Positions 51,163-59,032 of a stretch of DNA of 64,000 nucleotides are shown here, one piece after another. The position numbers were made by a program, and so were the translations under genes. The stretch is from assembly GCA_035995285.1 (NCBI GenBank), contig DASYKO010000118.1, positions 1 to 64,000 of the forward strand, given 5' to 3'. Origin of the DNA: UBA7672 sp035995285 (GTDB lineage: Bacteria > Pseudomonadota > Alphaproteobacteria > Caulobacterales > Hyphomonadaceae). Each line of letters starts with the position of its first letter. The stretch's first letter is position 1. Below the pieces are notes generated by a model, which did not search any database, was not told the origin of the DNA, and saw only the letters and a list, made by a program, of their open reading frames with translations.

Positions 51163-52110
51163 ATGGACCGTCGTAGTGCAGTGATGGGGCTGGCCCTGCT
51201 CGGGCTTGCAGCTTTCGGTACGGCAGTGGCCCAGCAGACACCGGCGCGGCCCACAGCGGGCGCATCTGCCGGACCTATCGTGAAAGCGGGCGCGACGCAG
51301 AAGCTGACGACGCACGTCTACGCCATCTCGGACAACAGCGTTCCGGGCGTTCCCAACGTCGGATTCGTCGTGGGCTCGAAGGCCACGCTGGTGATCGACA
51401 CCGGCATGGGGGCGCCGAACGGCAAGACTGTGCTGGCCGAGGCGCAGAAGCTCTCCGCAACCAACAAGCTCTATCTGGTCACCACACACGTTCACCCCGA
51501 GCATGATCTCGGGGCGCAGGCCTTCCCGGCCACGACGACGATGATCCGCGCCAACGCGCAGGTGAAGGAAATCGCGGAAGAAGGCTTCCGAACGGCAGAC
51601 ATGTTCCGCGGCCGTTCGGAGATCAACAAGCAGCTTCTGGAAGGCGCAGAATTCCGCAAGGCGGATGTGACGTTCGACACCACCTACGATCTCGATCTCG
51701 GCGGGGTGAAGGTGAAGCTCTACATGCTGGGGCCAGGCCACACGCAGGCTGATACCGTCACGTTCGTCGAAGGCGACAATGTGCTTTTCTCTGGCGACCT
51801 CGCCATGAAGGGAATGCCTGCCTTTGCCAGTTCGAAATCCAGTGCAAAGCAATGGCTTGTGGCGCTCGACAAGATGGATGCGCTGAAGCCCAAGGTGGTC
51901 GTGCCCAGCCATGGTCCGATCGGGGACGCGTCCTATATCGCCACTTACCGGACTTACATCACGCGCATCCAGTCGCGGGCTGCCGCACTGAAGCGCGAAG
52001 GCAAGTCGGTTGACGATGCAGTGACTGCCATTACTGCCGAGCTCAAGCCGGACTATGATACAAGCCGCGCTGCTGCGGCGATACGGACCGCCTATAACGA
52101 AGCGCGATGA
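51163..52110 (+). CDS. MBL-fold metallo-hydrolase, secreted
   Basis: A 315-residue metallo-beta-lactamase-fold enzyme with signal peptide (MDRRSAVMGLALLGLAAFG; a DRR suggests Tat). ATG at 51163 follows GGAGG by 5 bases. Metal motif THVHPEHDLG (about residue 110; Glu in place of the more common Asp before the third His), second-site blocks GPGHTQADTVTF and LFSGDLAMKGMP, and VPSHGP near the end. Such proteins hydrolyse esters, lactones or thioesters, or act in quinoprotein oxidation. Substrate unknown. Confidence 0.88.
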   Translation: MDRRSAVMGLALLGLAAFGTAVAQQTPARPTAGASAGPIVKAGATQKLTTHVYAISDNSVPGVPNVGFVVGSKATLVIDTGMGAPNGKTVLAEAQKLSATNKLYLVTTHVHPEHDLGAQAFPATTTMIRANAQVKEIAEEGFRTADMFRGRSEINKQLLEGAEFRKADVTFDTTYDLDLGGVKVKLYMLGPGHTQADTVTFVEGDNVLFSGDLAMKGMPAFASSKSSAKQWLVALDKMDALKPKVVVPSHGPIGDASYIATYRTYITRIQSRAAALKREGKSVDDAVTAITAELKPDYDTSRAAAAIRTAYNEAR

Positions 52111-52142
52111 CGCGAACTGCAGATCATCTTGGGAGATTTGAC

Positions 52143-52805
52143 ATGAAGTCGATTGCTTACATGACCATGGCGCTCGCCATCGGTCTCAACGCTGGAATTG
52201 CATCGGCCCAGGCGCCGCCGGCGGCGGAGGAAAAAGGCCTGCCGATGTCGGCTCTGGTGAACGCGCCCGCGAAGGGCGGCGCCAAGCTCACCGTCTCGAC
52301 GCCGGCGTTCAAGGCAGGCGCAGACATCCCGTTCGAGAACACGCAATACCAGGGCAACAAATTCCCCGGCCTCGAGTGGAGCAAGGGGCCTGCAGCCACC
52401 AAGAGCTACGCCATCATCATGCAGGACACGGACGGCATCCGTAACAACATGCCGATCCTGCACTGGACGATGTTCAACATCCCAACCACCGCCACCAAAC
52501 TCGACGCCGGGATGACGGCGCCACCCGCAGGCGCAGCGTTCGGCCCGAACATCCGCGGACCCGCGCAGGCCTATATGGGCCCCCGCACGCCGGCAGGCCC
52601 CAAGCACCGCTATCACTTCCAGGTCTTCGCGCTGGATACGACAGTGGACGCCACCAAGACCTATGACGAAATCCTCGCTGCCATGAAGGACCACGTGCTG
52701 GCCTCCGGCGAGACGATCGGCCTTGGGCAGGTGGATCCGAACGCCCCGCCCCCTGCCCCGCGCCCGGCTGCGCCTGCGGCTCCGGCCGCGCCGCCGGCGA
52801 ACTGA
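52143..52805 (+). CDS. YbhB/YbcL-type PEBP (Raf-kinase-inhibitor-like) protein, secreted
   Basis: A 220-residue periplasmic protein of the phosphatidylethanolamine-binding family. Signal peptide MKSIAYMTMALAIGLNAGIASA, then PEBP blocks: TVSTPAFKAGADIP, GLEWSKGPAATKSYAIIMQDTD, LHWTMFNIP, YMGPRTPAGPKHRYHFQVFAL. The C-terminus carries an Ala/Pro-rich tail of about 25 residues. ATG at 52143 follows GGGAG. It lies 32 bases after the MBL gene and is followed by a strong terminator, so it ends the operon. Confidence 0.92.
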   Translation: MKSIAYMTMALAIGLNAGIASAQAPPAAEEKGLPMSALVNAPAKGGAKLTVSTPAFKAGADIPFENTQYQGNKFPGLEWSKGPAATKSYAIIMQDTDGIRNNMPILHWTMFNIPTTATKLDAGMTAPPAGAAFGPNIRGPAQAYMGPRTPAGPKHRYHFQVFALDTTVDATKTYDEILAAMKDHVLASGETIGLGQVDPNAPPPAPRPAAPAAPAAPPAN

Positions 52806-52832
52806 ACGCCGACACCTTTCCCTGAGACTTGT

Positions 52833-52867
52833 GAAGCGCCCGGTTCCACCGGGCGCTTCTTTCTTTG
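52833..52867 (+). terminator. Strong rho-independent terminator
   Basis: GAAGCGCCCGGT (52833-52844) and ACCGGGCGCTTC (52848-52859) form a perfect 12-bp stem with loop TCC, followed by TTTCTTTGT. It lies 28 bases past the PEBP stop and closes the preceding operon. Confidence 0.93.
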
Positions 52868-52914
52868 TGCTGGAATGCTGCAGAGACGATCCCGATGCAT
52901 AGGCACGGCGCGAC

Positions 52915-52938
52915 CGGCATGAAGACTGCCGTCTTTTT
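52915..52938 (+). promoter_or_regulatory. Small hairpin with T-tract upstream of nasT
   Basis: CGGCA (52915-52919) and TGCCG (52927-52931) make a 5-bp stem with a 7-base loop, followed by TCTTTTT. It lies 80 bases before the nasT start codon. It could be a weak attenuator of the nitrate operon or residual termination from the previous one. Confidence 0.35.
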
Positions 52939-53017
52939 GGGCATCGCCGGGCAAGCTGCGGCTTGAGCTGAGAGTTCCGCCATCGGCCGCGGCGAATAAT
53001 GCGAGGTCTGGCCCGGC

Positions 53018-53596
53018 ATGCGGCTTCTCCTCATCGATCCCGATCCTGCCCGCGCCGCCCTCGTCGCCGAGGGCCTTGCTGGCATTGATCCGCTGGAATT
53101 CAGGCGCGCCGACCGGCTGAGCGAGGCCGACCTCGTGGCATTCAAGCCGGATATCGTGGTGATCGCCTGCGACAGCCCCGACCGCGACACGCTGGAGGGA
53201 TTGCGCGAGGCGACGCAGAACAACCCGCGCCCGGTGGTTATGTTTGTCGACCGCTCGGAACCTGGGCGAGCGGAGGAAGCGGTGCGCGCGGGCGTCGCGG
53301 CGTACATCGTCGATGGCCTGCAGCCGGCGCGCGTGCGCCCGATCCTGGAAGTGGCGATGAGCCGGTTCCAGCTGATGCAGCAGCTTCGGGCGGACCTTGC
53401 GAAGGCTCAATCCGACCTTGCCTCGCGCAAGACCATCGAGCGGGCCAAGGGCGTCTTGATGAAGGAGCGGCAGATTGGCGAGGAAGAGGCCTACGCCATG
53501 CTGCGCAAGCTGGCGATGAACACGGGGCGGCCGGTTGCGGCTGTCGCGGCGGACCTCCTGTCCTTTCATGGCGTGCTGAAGGGAGACAAGCCGTGA
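53018..53596 (+). CDS. nasT: NasT, ANTAR-domain nitrate-responsive antiterminator
   Basis: A 192-residue protein with a receiver-like N-terminal domain (about residues 1-120, LLLIDPDPARAALV) and a C-terminal ANTAR RNA-binding domain (about 130-188, RKTIERAKGVLMKERQIGEEEAYAMLRKLAM). NasT binds leader RNA of nitrate genes to stop early termination and is held by NasS when nitrate is absent. Its stop overlaps the nasS GTG start by 4 bases (GTGA), and the nitrate assimilation genes follow directly. Confidence 0.93.
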   Translation: MRLLLIDPDPARAALVAEGLAGIDPLEFRRADRLSEADLVAFKPDIVVIACDSPDRDTLEGLREATQNNPRPVVMFVDRSEPGRAEEAVRAGVAAYIVDGLQPARVRPILEVAMSRFQLMQQLRADLAKAQSDLASRKTIERAKGVLMKERQIGEEEAYAMLRKLAMNTGRPVAAVAADLLSFHGVLKGDKP

Positions 53597-54759
53597 CCCT
53601 TTCCATCGATCTGGGATTTGTCGCACTGACCGACGCCGCCCCGCTCATCGTGGCGAAGGAGCGCGGGCTGTTTGCGAAGGAGGGGCTGGAGGTCTTGCTC
53701 CACCGTGAAGTGTCGTGGGCGACGGTGCGGGACAAGGTTTCGGCCGGCGTGTTCCAGGGGGCGCATATGCTGGCGCCGCTCGCCATCGCGGCGCGGCTGG
53801 GGTTGGGCGCGGAGCGGGCGGATGTGATGGCGCCGATGTCGCTGAATGCGCATGGGGCGACGATCGGCGTGTCGGCGCAACTTGCCTCGGAGATGAGTGA
53901 GTTGGGGGCTGCGGGTCTAGCGCAGGCGATTGCGCGGCGGCTGGGCCGGGCGGATCCGCAGGTGCTGTTCGCGACGGTCTTTCCCTACTCCATGCACAAC
54001 TACATGCTCCGCTACTGGGCGGCGTCGGCCGGGATCGATCCGGACCGCGACATGCGCATCGTGACTGCCCCGCCGACCTCAATCGTTGACCGCCTCAAGA
54101 CCGAAGCCATCGACGGCTTCAGCGTGGGCGCTCCGTGGGGCGCGGTGTGCGAGGCGCAGTGCAGGGCGAAGATCGTGCTGGAGGCCGGGGAGTTCTGGCC
54201 GGGCGGTCCCGACAAGGTGCTCGGCATGTCGGAGACATGGGCGCACCGTGAGCCGGAGGCGATGCAGGCGCTGCTGCGCGCGCTGCTGCAGGCGATGAGC
54301 TGGGCCGATGCGCCGGAGAATCTGGGCGAGCTCGCAGGGATGCTGGCGGCGCCTCAATATCTGGCGGCCCCGATGGACCTGATCGGCAAGCGGCTCGGGA
54401 AGGAAGAGAAGAGCATCCGCTTCTCGCGGGCTGCAGCGTCCTTTCCGTGGCAAAGTCATGCGGCGTGGATCTTCAGCCAGATGCTGCGCTGGGGTCAGGC
54501 CGACCATCGCGTCGATCAGGGGCGTGCGCTGGAATGCTACCGCCCGGACCTCTACCGGAAAGCAGCCGCTGAGCTGGGCATTTCAGCGCCTCTGGCGGAT
54601 TCCAAGATGGAAGGCGCGCACGCTGAACCGTGGGCGCTGCCGGGCTCGCGCGGGCCGATCCCGATGCCGCGCGACACTCTTCCCGATGGCGCCGCGTTCG
54701 ATCCCGACTCGCTGCGCGAGTATGCGGCCAGCTTTGCGATCAGCAGGGTAAACGCCTGA
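53593..54759 (+). CDS. nasS: NasS, cytoplasmic nitrate sensor (NrtA-like fold)
   Basis: A 388-residue protein of the nitrate-binding periplasmic-protein fold (LGFVALTDAAPLIVAKERG, then GAHMLAPLAIAARLG, VFPYSMHNYMLRYWAASAG, GAPWG). It has no signal peptide, which separates NasS sensors from NrtA/CmpA transport proteins. In the known mechanism NasS binds nitrate or nitrite and releases NasT. GTG start overlapping nasT. C-terminal blocks WAHREPEA and WQSHAAWIFSQMLRWGQ are typical of the family. Confidence 0.93.
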   Translation: MTLSIDLGFVALTDAAPLIVAKERGLFAKEGLEVLLHREVSWATVRDKVSAGVFQGAHMLAPLAIAARLGLGAERADVMAPMSLNAHGATIGVSAQLASEMSELGAAGLAQAIARRLGRADPQVLFATVFPYSMHNYMLRYWAASAGIDPDRDMRIVTAPPTSIVDRLKTEAIDGFSVGAPWGAVCEAQCRAKIVLEAGEFWPGGPDKVLGMSETWAHREPEAMQALLRALLQAMSWADAPENLGELAGMLAAPQYLAAPMDLIGKRLGKEEKSIRFSRAAASFPWQSHAAWIFSQMLRWGQADHRVDQGRALECYRPDLYRKAAAELGISAPLADSKMEGAHAEPWALPGSRGPIPMPRDTLPDGAAFDPDSLREYAASFAISRVNA

Positions 54760-54837
54760 GGCGGCGCCCATTTCGCGGTCAGGGCGCCTCGTCCGGCGCC
54801 GCAGCGACAGGCGTTTGAGCATTCGCGAAGGTGCACT

Positions 54838-54940
54838 GCAGCATCTCGCGTGACTTGAGGAGCTGCTTCGAGCCTCATGAACGCACGGCCAACGGACAAC
54901 GGCGTTCGCGGCTCCCTTGGTTGACTGCCCGGATGCAGTC
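54838..54940 (+). promoter_or_regulatory. Structured leader between nasS and the nitrate transporter gene, candidate NasT target
   Basis: The 227-base gap contains three consecutive hairpins: GCAGC/GCTGC with an inner CTC/GAG (54838-54866), GAGCC/GGCTC enclosing GAACGC/GCGTTC (54870-54914), and GACTGC/GCAGTC with a six-base loop CCGGAT (54923-54940). ANTAR proteins bind paired hairpins with six-base loops having A1 and G4; the third loop has G4 but C instead of A at position 1. A later GGCG-AAGA-CGCC lies at about 54948-54959. No clear T-run is seen, so the assignment is tentative. Confidence 0.4.
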
Positions 54941-54986
54941 CCTCCCCGGCGAAGACGCCGATCATGGAACACAGGGCTCATCCGTC

Positions 54987-56201
54987 ATGCCGTCACGCGC
55001 TTTCCTGAAAGCGGGCCACACGCCCACTCTGTTTGCGTCCTTCCTCTATTTCGACCTCAGTTTCATGGTCTGGGTGATGCTCGGACCACTGGGCGTCGCC
55101 GTCGCCAGGGACCTGCATCTCGACGCCGCACAGAAAGGCCTGATGGTGGCGGTGCCGGTGCTGTCAGGCGCTTTCCTGCGCGTGCTCGCGGGCATCATGG
55201 TTGACCGCATCGGGCCGAAGCGCACCGGGCTGATCTTCCAGGCCGTGGTGCTGACCGGACTGCTGGTTGCTTGGTTCATCGGCCTAAAGGACTACAACAG
55301 TGTGCTGGTGTTTGGCCTGCTGCTCGGCGTTGCCGGCGCCTCCTTCGCCGTGGCGCTGCCGCTGGCCTCGCGCTGGTATCCGCCGGAATATCAAGGCCTC
55401 GCCCTAGGCATCGCCGGCGCAGGCAATTCGGGCACAGCGCTGGCCGCTCTCTTTGCTCCCGGGCTAGCCGAGGCATTCGGCTGGTCGAACGTGATCGGCA
55501 TGGCGGTGCTGCCGCTGCTAATCGCCTTCGCCGTCTTCATCATCTTCGCCAAGGACGCGCCGAACCGGCCCGCGCCGAAGCCGCTCAACGCCTATTTCGA
55601 CGTGCTGAAGACGCGCGATGCGTGGATGCTGATGCTGCTCTATTCCGTCACCTTCGGCGGCTTCGTCGGCCTCTCCTCCTCGCTCACCATCTTCTTCAAC
55701 TCCGAATACGGCCTCTCGCCGGTGATCGCGGGATACTTCACCGCCGCTTGCGTCTTCGCCGGATCCTTCGCCCGCCCCATCGGCGGCGCTCTGGCCGACA
55801 AGTTCGGCGGCATCCGCACGCTGACCTTCGTCTACGCCCTCGCCATCGGCGGCCTCGCTCTCGCCAGCCTTGCCTGGCCCTCCGCCTGGCTCGCCCTCGC
55901 GGTCGTTCTCTTCAGCATGTGCGCACTCGGCGCAGGCAATGGCGCCGTGTTCCAGATCGCGCCGCAGCGCTTCCGCAATGAGATCGGCGTTGTCACCGGC
56001 CTTGTCGGCATGACCGGCGGGATCGGCGGCTTCTACCTCGCCTCCACCCTCGGCTTCGCCAAGCAGGCAACCGGATCCTACCAGCTCGGCTTCCTCGGCT
56101 TTGCCGCGCTGGCTCTGGTCGCCCTCGTCGCGCTGGTCGGCGTCCGCAAGCAGTGGCGCTCGACCTGGCTCGCGCGGTCCTCTGCTCAAGCGCAGGCCTG
56201 A
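54987..56201 (+). CDS. nasA: Nitrate/nitrite transporter, NarK/NasA type MFS
   Basis: A 404-residue twelve-span permease. ATG at 54987 (PSRAFLKAGHTPTLFASFLY) is preferred over the longer frame because the first helix begins soon after. Motifs of the nitrate porter family: FDLSFMVWVMLGPLG in helix 1, GIAGAGNSGTALAALFAPG (nitrate signature 1, about residue 145) and GNGAVFQIAPQRF with GLVGMTGGIGGF (signature 2, about 320-345). Imports nitrate for the reductase encoded downstream. Nine bases before nirB. Confidence 0.93.
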   Translation: MPSRAFLKAGHTPTLFASFLYFDLSFMVWVMLGPLGVAVARDLHLDAAQKGLMVAVPVLSGAFLRVLAGIMVDRIGPKRTGLIFQAVVLTGLLVAWFIGLKDYNSVLVFGLLLGVAGASFAVALPLASRWYPPEYQGLALGIAGAGNSGTALAALFAPGLAEAFGWSNVIGMAVLPLLIAFAVFIIFAKDAPNRPAPKPLNAYFDVLKTRDAWMLMLLYSVTFGGFVGLSSSLTIFFNSEYGLSPVIAGYFTAACVFAGSFARPIGGALADKFGGIRTLTFVYALAIGGLALASLAWPSAWLALAVVLFSMCALGAGNGAVFQIAPQRFRNEIGVVTGLVGMTGGIGGFYLASTLGFAKQATGSYQLGFLGFAALALVALVALVGVRKQWRSTWLARSSAQAQA

Positions 56202-56210
56202 GCCCCAGCC

Positions 56211-58688
56211 ATGAGCAGCGCAATCCCAAACCTGGGCAAAGAGAAACTGGTCGTCATCGGCAACGGCATGGCCGGATGCCGCGCGGTGGAGGAAATCCTC
56301 AAGCGCGATCCGAACCGCTACGCCATAACCATGTTCGGTGCAGAGCCGCGGGTGAACTACAACCGCATCATGCTCTCGCCTGTCCTCGCCGGTGAAAAGA
56401 AGTTCGAGGACATCATCATCAACGGGGTGGAATGGTATCTCGACAACGCCATCACGCTGCACTCGGGCCATAAAGTCACCAGCATCGATCCGGTCAGCCG
56501 CACCGTCTTCGCCGAAGGGGGAGTGGTTGAATCGTACGACAAGCTGATCCTCGCCACCGGATCTGATCCCATCGTGCTCCCGCTACCTGGCGCCAAGTTG
56601 CAGGGCGTGGTCGCCTTCCGCGACATCGACGATGTCGACCGGATGGTGGCGATCTCGGGCCGAGGCGGAAACGCCATCGTCATCGGCGGCGGCCTGCTGG
56701 GTCTCGAAGCAGCCTACGGCCTCGCGCGGCGCGGCATGGGCGCCACCGTCGTCCACCTGATGGATGTGCTGATGGAGCGGCAACTGGACCCATCCGCCGG
56801 CCACCTGCTGGCGGAAGCGCTGAAGGCGCGTGGCGTCGCCACAGTCCTCGGCGCACAGTCGGAGGAAATCCTCGGCGTCAACGGCAAGGTCACTGGTCTT
56901 CGCCTCAAGGGCGGACAGGTCCTCACCTGCGACCTGCTGGTGATGGCCGTCGGCATCAAGGCAAATGCTGCGCTGGGCAGGGAGACGGGGCTCAACGTCA
57001 ATCGCGGCATCGTCGTCGACGATGCGATGCGGACCTCCGATCCCAACATCTTCGCCGTAGGCGAGTGCGCTGAGCATCGCGGCCAGTGTTACGGCCTCGT
57101 CGCGCCGATCTGGGAAATGTGCCGAGCGCTTGCCGATACGCTGACTGGCGCTGCAGGCGCCTATGAAGGCTCCATGCTGTCGACGCGCCTCAAGGTCTCT
57201 GGCGTAGACGTGTTCTCGGCAGGCCGCTTTGCCGGCGGAGAAGGCTGCGAAGACATCGTCTTCCGCGATGCGGGGCGCGGCGTCTACAAGCGGATCGTGC
57301 TCGAGAAGGGCAAAATCGCAGGCGCGGTGCTGTTCGGCGACGCGGTCGACGGCGGCTGGTATTTCGACCTGATGAAGGCCGGGACGGACGTCACTGATCT
57401 TCGCGAGACGCTGATGTTCGGACAGGCGGCGACGGAGGGCCTTCGCGGCCTGGACCCTAGCGCCGCCGTTGCAGCGATGGCTGACGCCGCAGAAGTGTGC
57501 GGCTGCAACGGCGTATGCAAAGGCACGATCACCACCGCCATAATCGAGAAGAAACTTACCAGTCTCGATAGCGTGCGCGCCGTAACGAAAGCTTCCGCGT
57601 CATGCGGCACGTGCACGCCTCTTGTTGAAAAGCTGCTGAAACTCACGGCGGGGGATGCCGTTGTCGAACACAAGGGACCCAAGCCTGTCTGCCCATGCAC
57701 CCACTTCGGTCATGGCATCGTGCGCAAGCGCATCGTGGAGGAGCAGCTCAAGTCCATCCCTGCCGTGATACAGGCTCTGGAATGGTCGACGCCGGATGGC
57801 TGCGCATCGTGCCGTCCCGCTCTCAATTACTATCTGCTCTGCGCCTGGCCGGGCGGCTACAAGGACGATGCGCAGTCGCGCTTCGTCAACGAGCGCGTGC
57901 ACGCCAACATCCAGAAGGACGGCACCTACTCCGTCATCCCGCGCATGTGGGGCGGCATGACGTCTTCCAAAGAGCTCCGCGCCATCGCCGACGTGGTCGA
58001 CAAGTTCAACATCCCGGCGGTGAAAGTCACCGGCGGCCAGCGCATCGATCTGCTCGGCGTCGAGAAGCACGATCTTCCAGCAGTATGGGCCGATCTCAAC
58101 GCGGCCGGCATGGTCTCCGGCCACGCCTACGGCAAGGCGCTGCGTACGGTGAAGACATGCGTCGGCTCCGAATGGTGCCGCTTCGGCACGCAGGACTCCA
58201 CCGGCCTCGGCGTCAAGCTGGAGAAACTGCTCTGGGGATCATGGACGCCGGCCAAAGTGAAGCTCGCCGTCTCCGGCTGTCCGCGCAATTGCGCCGAGGC
58301 GACCTGCAAGGACATCGGGGTGATCTGCGTTGACTCGGGCTACGAGATCCATGTCGGCGGCGCTGCGGGCCTGCACATCAAGGGCACGGAGATCATGGGC
58401 AAGGCAAAGACCGAGGCCGAAGCCATGGAGATGATCGCGGCCACGCTGCAGCTCTATCGTGAGGAGGGCTACTATCTCGAGCGCGTTTACAAATGGATGG
58501 ACCGCGTTGGCCTCAAGTCGATCATCGAGCGCGTGGTCGATGACGCCGAAGAGCGCGCTGCTCTCCATGCCCGCTTCATGCAGGCCCAGGCAACCAGCCA
58601 GGACGATCCGTGGGCCGAGCGCGCCGCCGGCGCCGAAGCATCCGAATTCCAGGGGCTGCGCACGCCTGTGCTGCAGGCCGCCGAATGA
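56211..58688 (+). CDS. nirB: Assimilatory nitrite reductase [NAD(P)H] large subunit
   Basis: An 825-residue cytoplasmic enzyme that reduces nitrite to ammonium. FAD/NAD domains at about residues 10-400 (VVIGNGMAGCRAVEEIL, VIGGGLLGLEAAYGLARRG). BFD-like 2Fe-2S domain at about 425-480 (VCGCNGVCKGTI, SCGTCTPLVEKLL). Siroheme/4Fe-4S part at about 550-790, with cluster ligands in TCVGSEWC and SGCPRNCAEATCKD. Full length. The stop overlaps nirD by 4 bases. Confidence 0.96.
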   Translation: MSSAIPNLGKEKLVVIGNGMAGCRAVEEILKRDPNRYAITMFGAEPRVNYNRIMLSPVLAGEKKFEDIIINGVEWYLDNAITLHSGHKVTSIDPVSRTVFAEGGVVESYDKLILATGSDPIVLPLPGAKLQGVVAFRDIDDVDRMVAISGRGGNAIVIGGGLLGLEAAYGLARRGMGATVVHLMDVLMERQLDPSAGHLLAEALKARGVATVLGAQSEEILGVNGKVTGLRLKGGQVLTCDLLVMAVGIKANAALGRETGLNVNRGIVVDDAMRTSDPNIFAVGECAEHRGQCYGLVAPIWEMCRALADTLTGAAGAYEGSMLSTRLKVSGVDVFSAGRFAGGEGCEDIVFRDAGRGVYKRIVLEKGKIAGAVLFGDAVDGGWYFDLMKAGTDVTDLRETLMFGQAATEGLRGLDPSAAVAAMADAAEVCGCNGVCKGTITTAIIEKKLTSLDSVRAVTKASASCGTCTPLVEKLLKLTAGDAVVEHKGPKPVCPCTHFGHGIVRKRIVEEQLKSIPAVIQALEWSTPDGCASCRPALNYYLLCAWPGGYKDDAQSRFVNERVHANIQKDGTYSVIPRMWGGMTSSKELRAIADVVDKFNIPAVKVTGGQRIDLLGVEKHDLPAVWADLNAAGMVSGHAYGKALRTVKTCVGSEWCRFGTQDSTGLGVKLEKLLWGSWTPAKVKLAVSGCPRNCAEATCKDIGVICVDSGYEIHVGGAAGLHIKGTEIMGKAKTEAEAMEMIAATLQLYREEGYYLERVYKWMDRVGLKSIIERVVDDAEERAALHARFMQAQATSQDDPWAERAAGAEASEFQGLRTPVLQAAE

Positions 58689-59032
58689 CCGCCATGATTG
58701 TCGAACGCCTCTGGCTCGATGTCTGCGCGCTGGAGGATATCCCGCAGCGCGGCGCGCGCCGCATCGGCGCCGCTACAAAACCGGTTGCGATTTTCCGCAC
58801 CGGCGAGGATGAGGTCTACGCTCTGGTCGACCGCTGCCCGCACAGACAAGGCCCGCTCAGCATGGGCATCGTGCATGGCTCCGCCGTCACCTGCCCGCTG
58901 CACGGCATGAAGATTGATCTGGCCACTGGCGAGCCCATGGGCGCTGATGCCGGCAAGGGCTGCGCGCCGCGGATCGACGTGAAACTCGAGCGCGGCCGCG
59001 TGCTGATTGACGCCAGCGCCATCGCTCAATGA
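58685..59032 (+). CDS. nirD: Nitrite reductase small subunit, Rieske-type
   Basis: A 115-residue Rieske-fold subunit. ATG at 58685 overlaps the nirB stop (ATGA) and is preferred over a longer frame. 2Fe-2S ligands are present: CPHRQGPLS (about residue 48) and CPLHGMKIDLATG (about 68). This is the Rieske type of NirD that keeps its cluster, unlike the enterobacterial form. It overlaps the nitrate reductase gene by 4 bases. Confidence 0.94.
   Translation: MTAMIVERLWLDVCALEDIPQRGARRIGAATKPVAIFRTGEDEVYALVDRCPHRQGPLSMGIVHGSAVTCPLHGMKIDLATGEPMGADAGKGCAPRIDVKLERGRVLIDASAIAQ

Noticed and set aside
54948..54959. Intrinsic terminator GGCG-AAGA-CGCC in the nitrate leader
   Set aside because: Only a 4-bp stem and no T-run after it.
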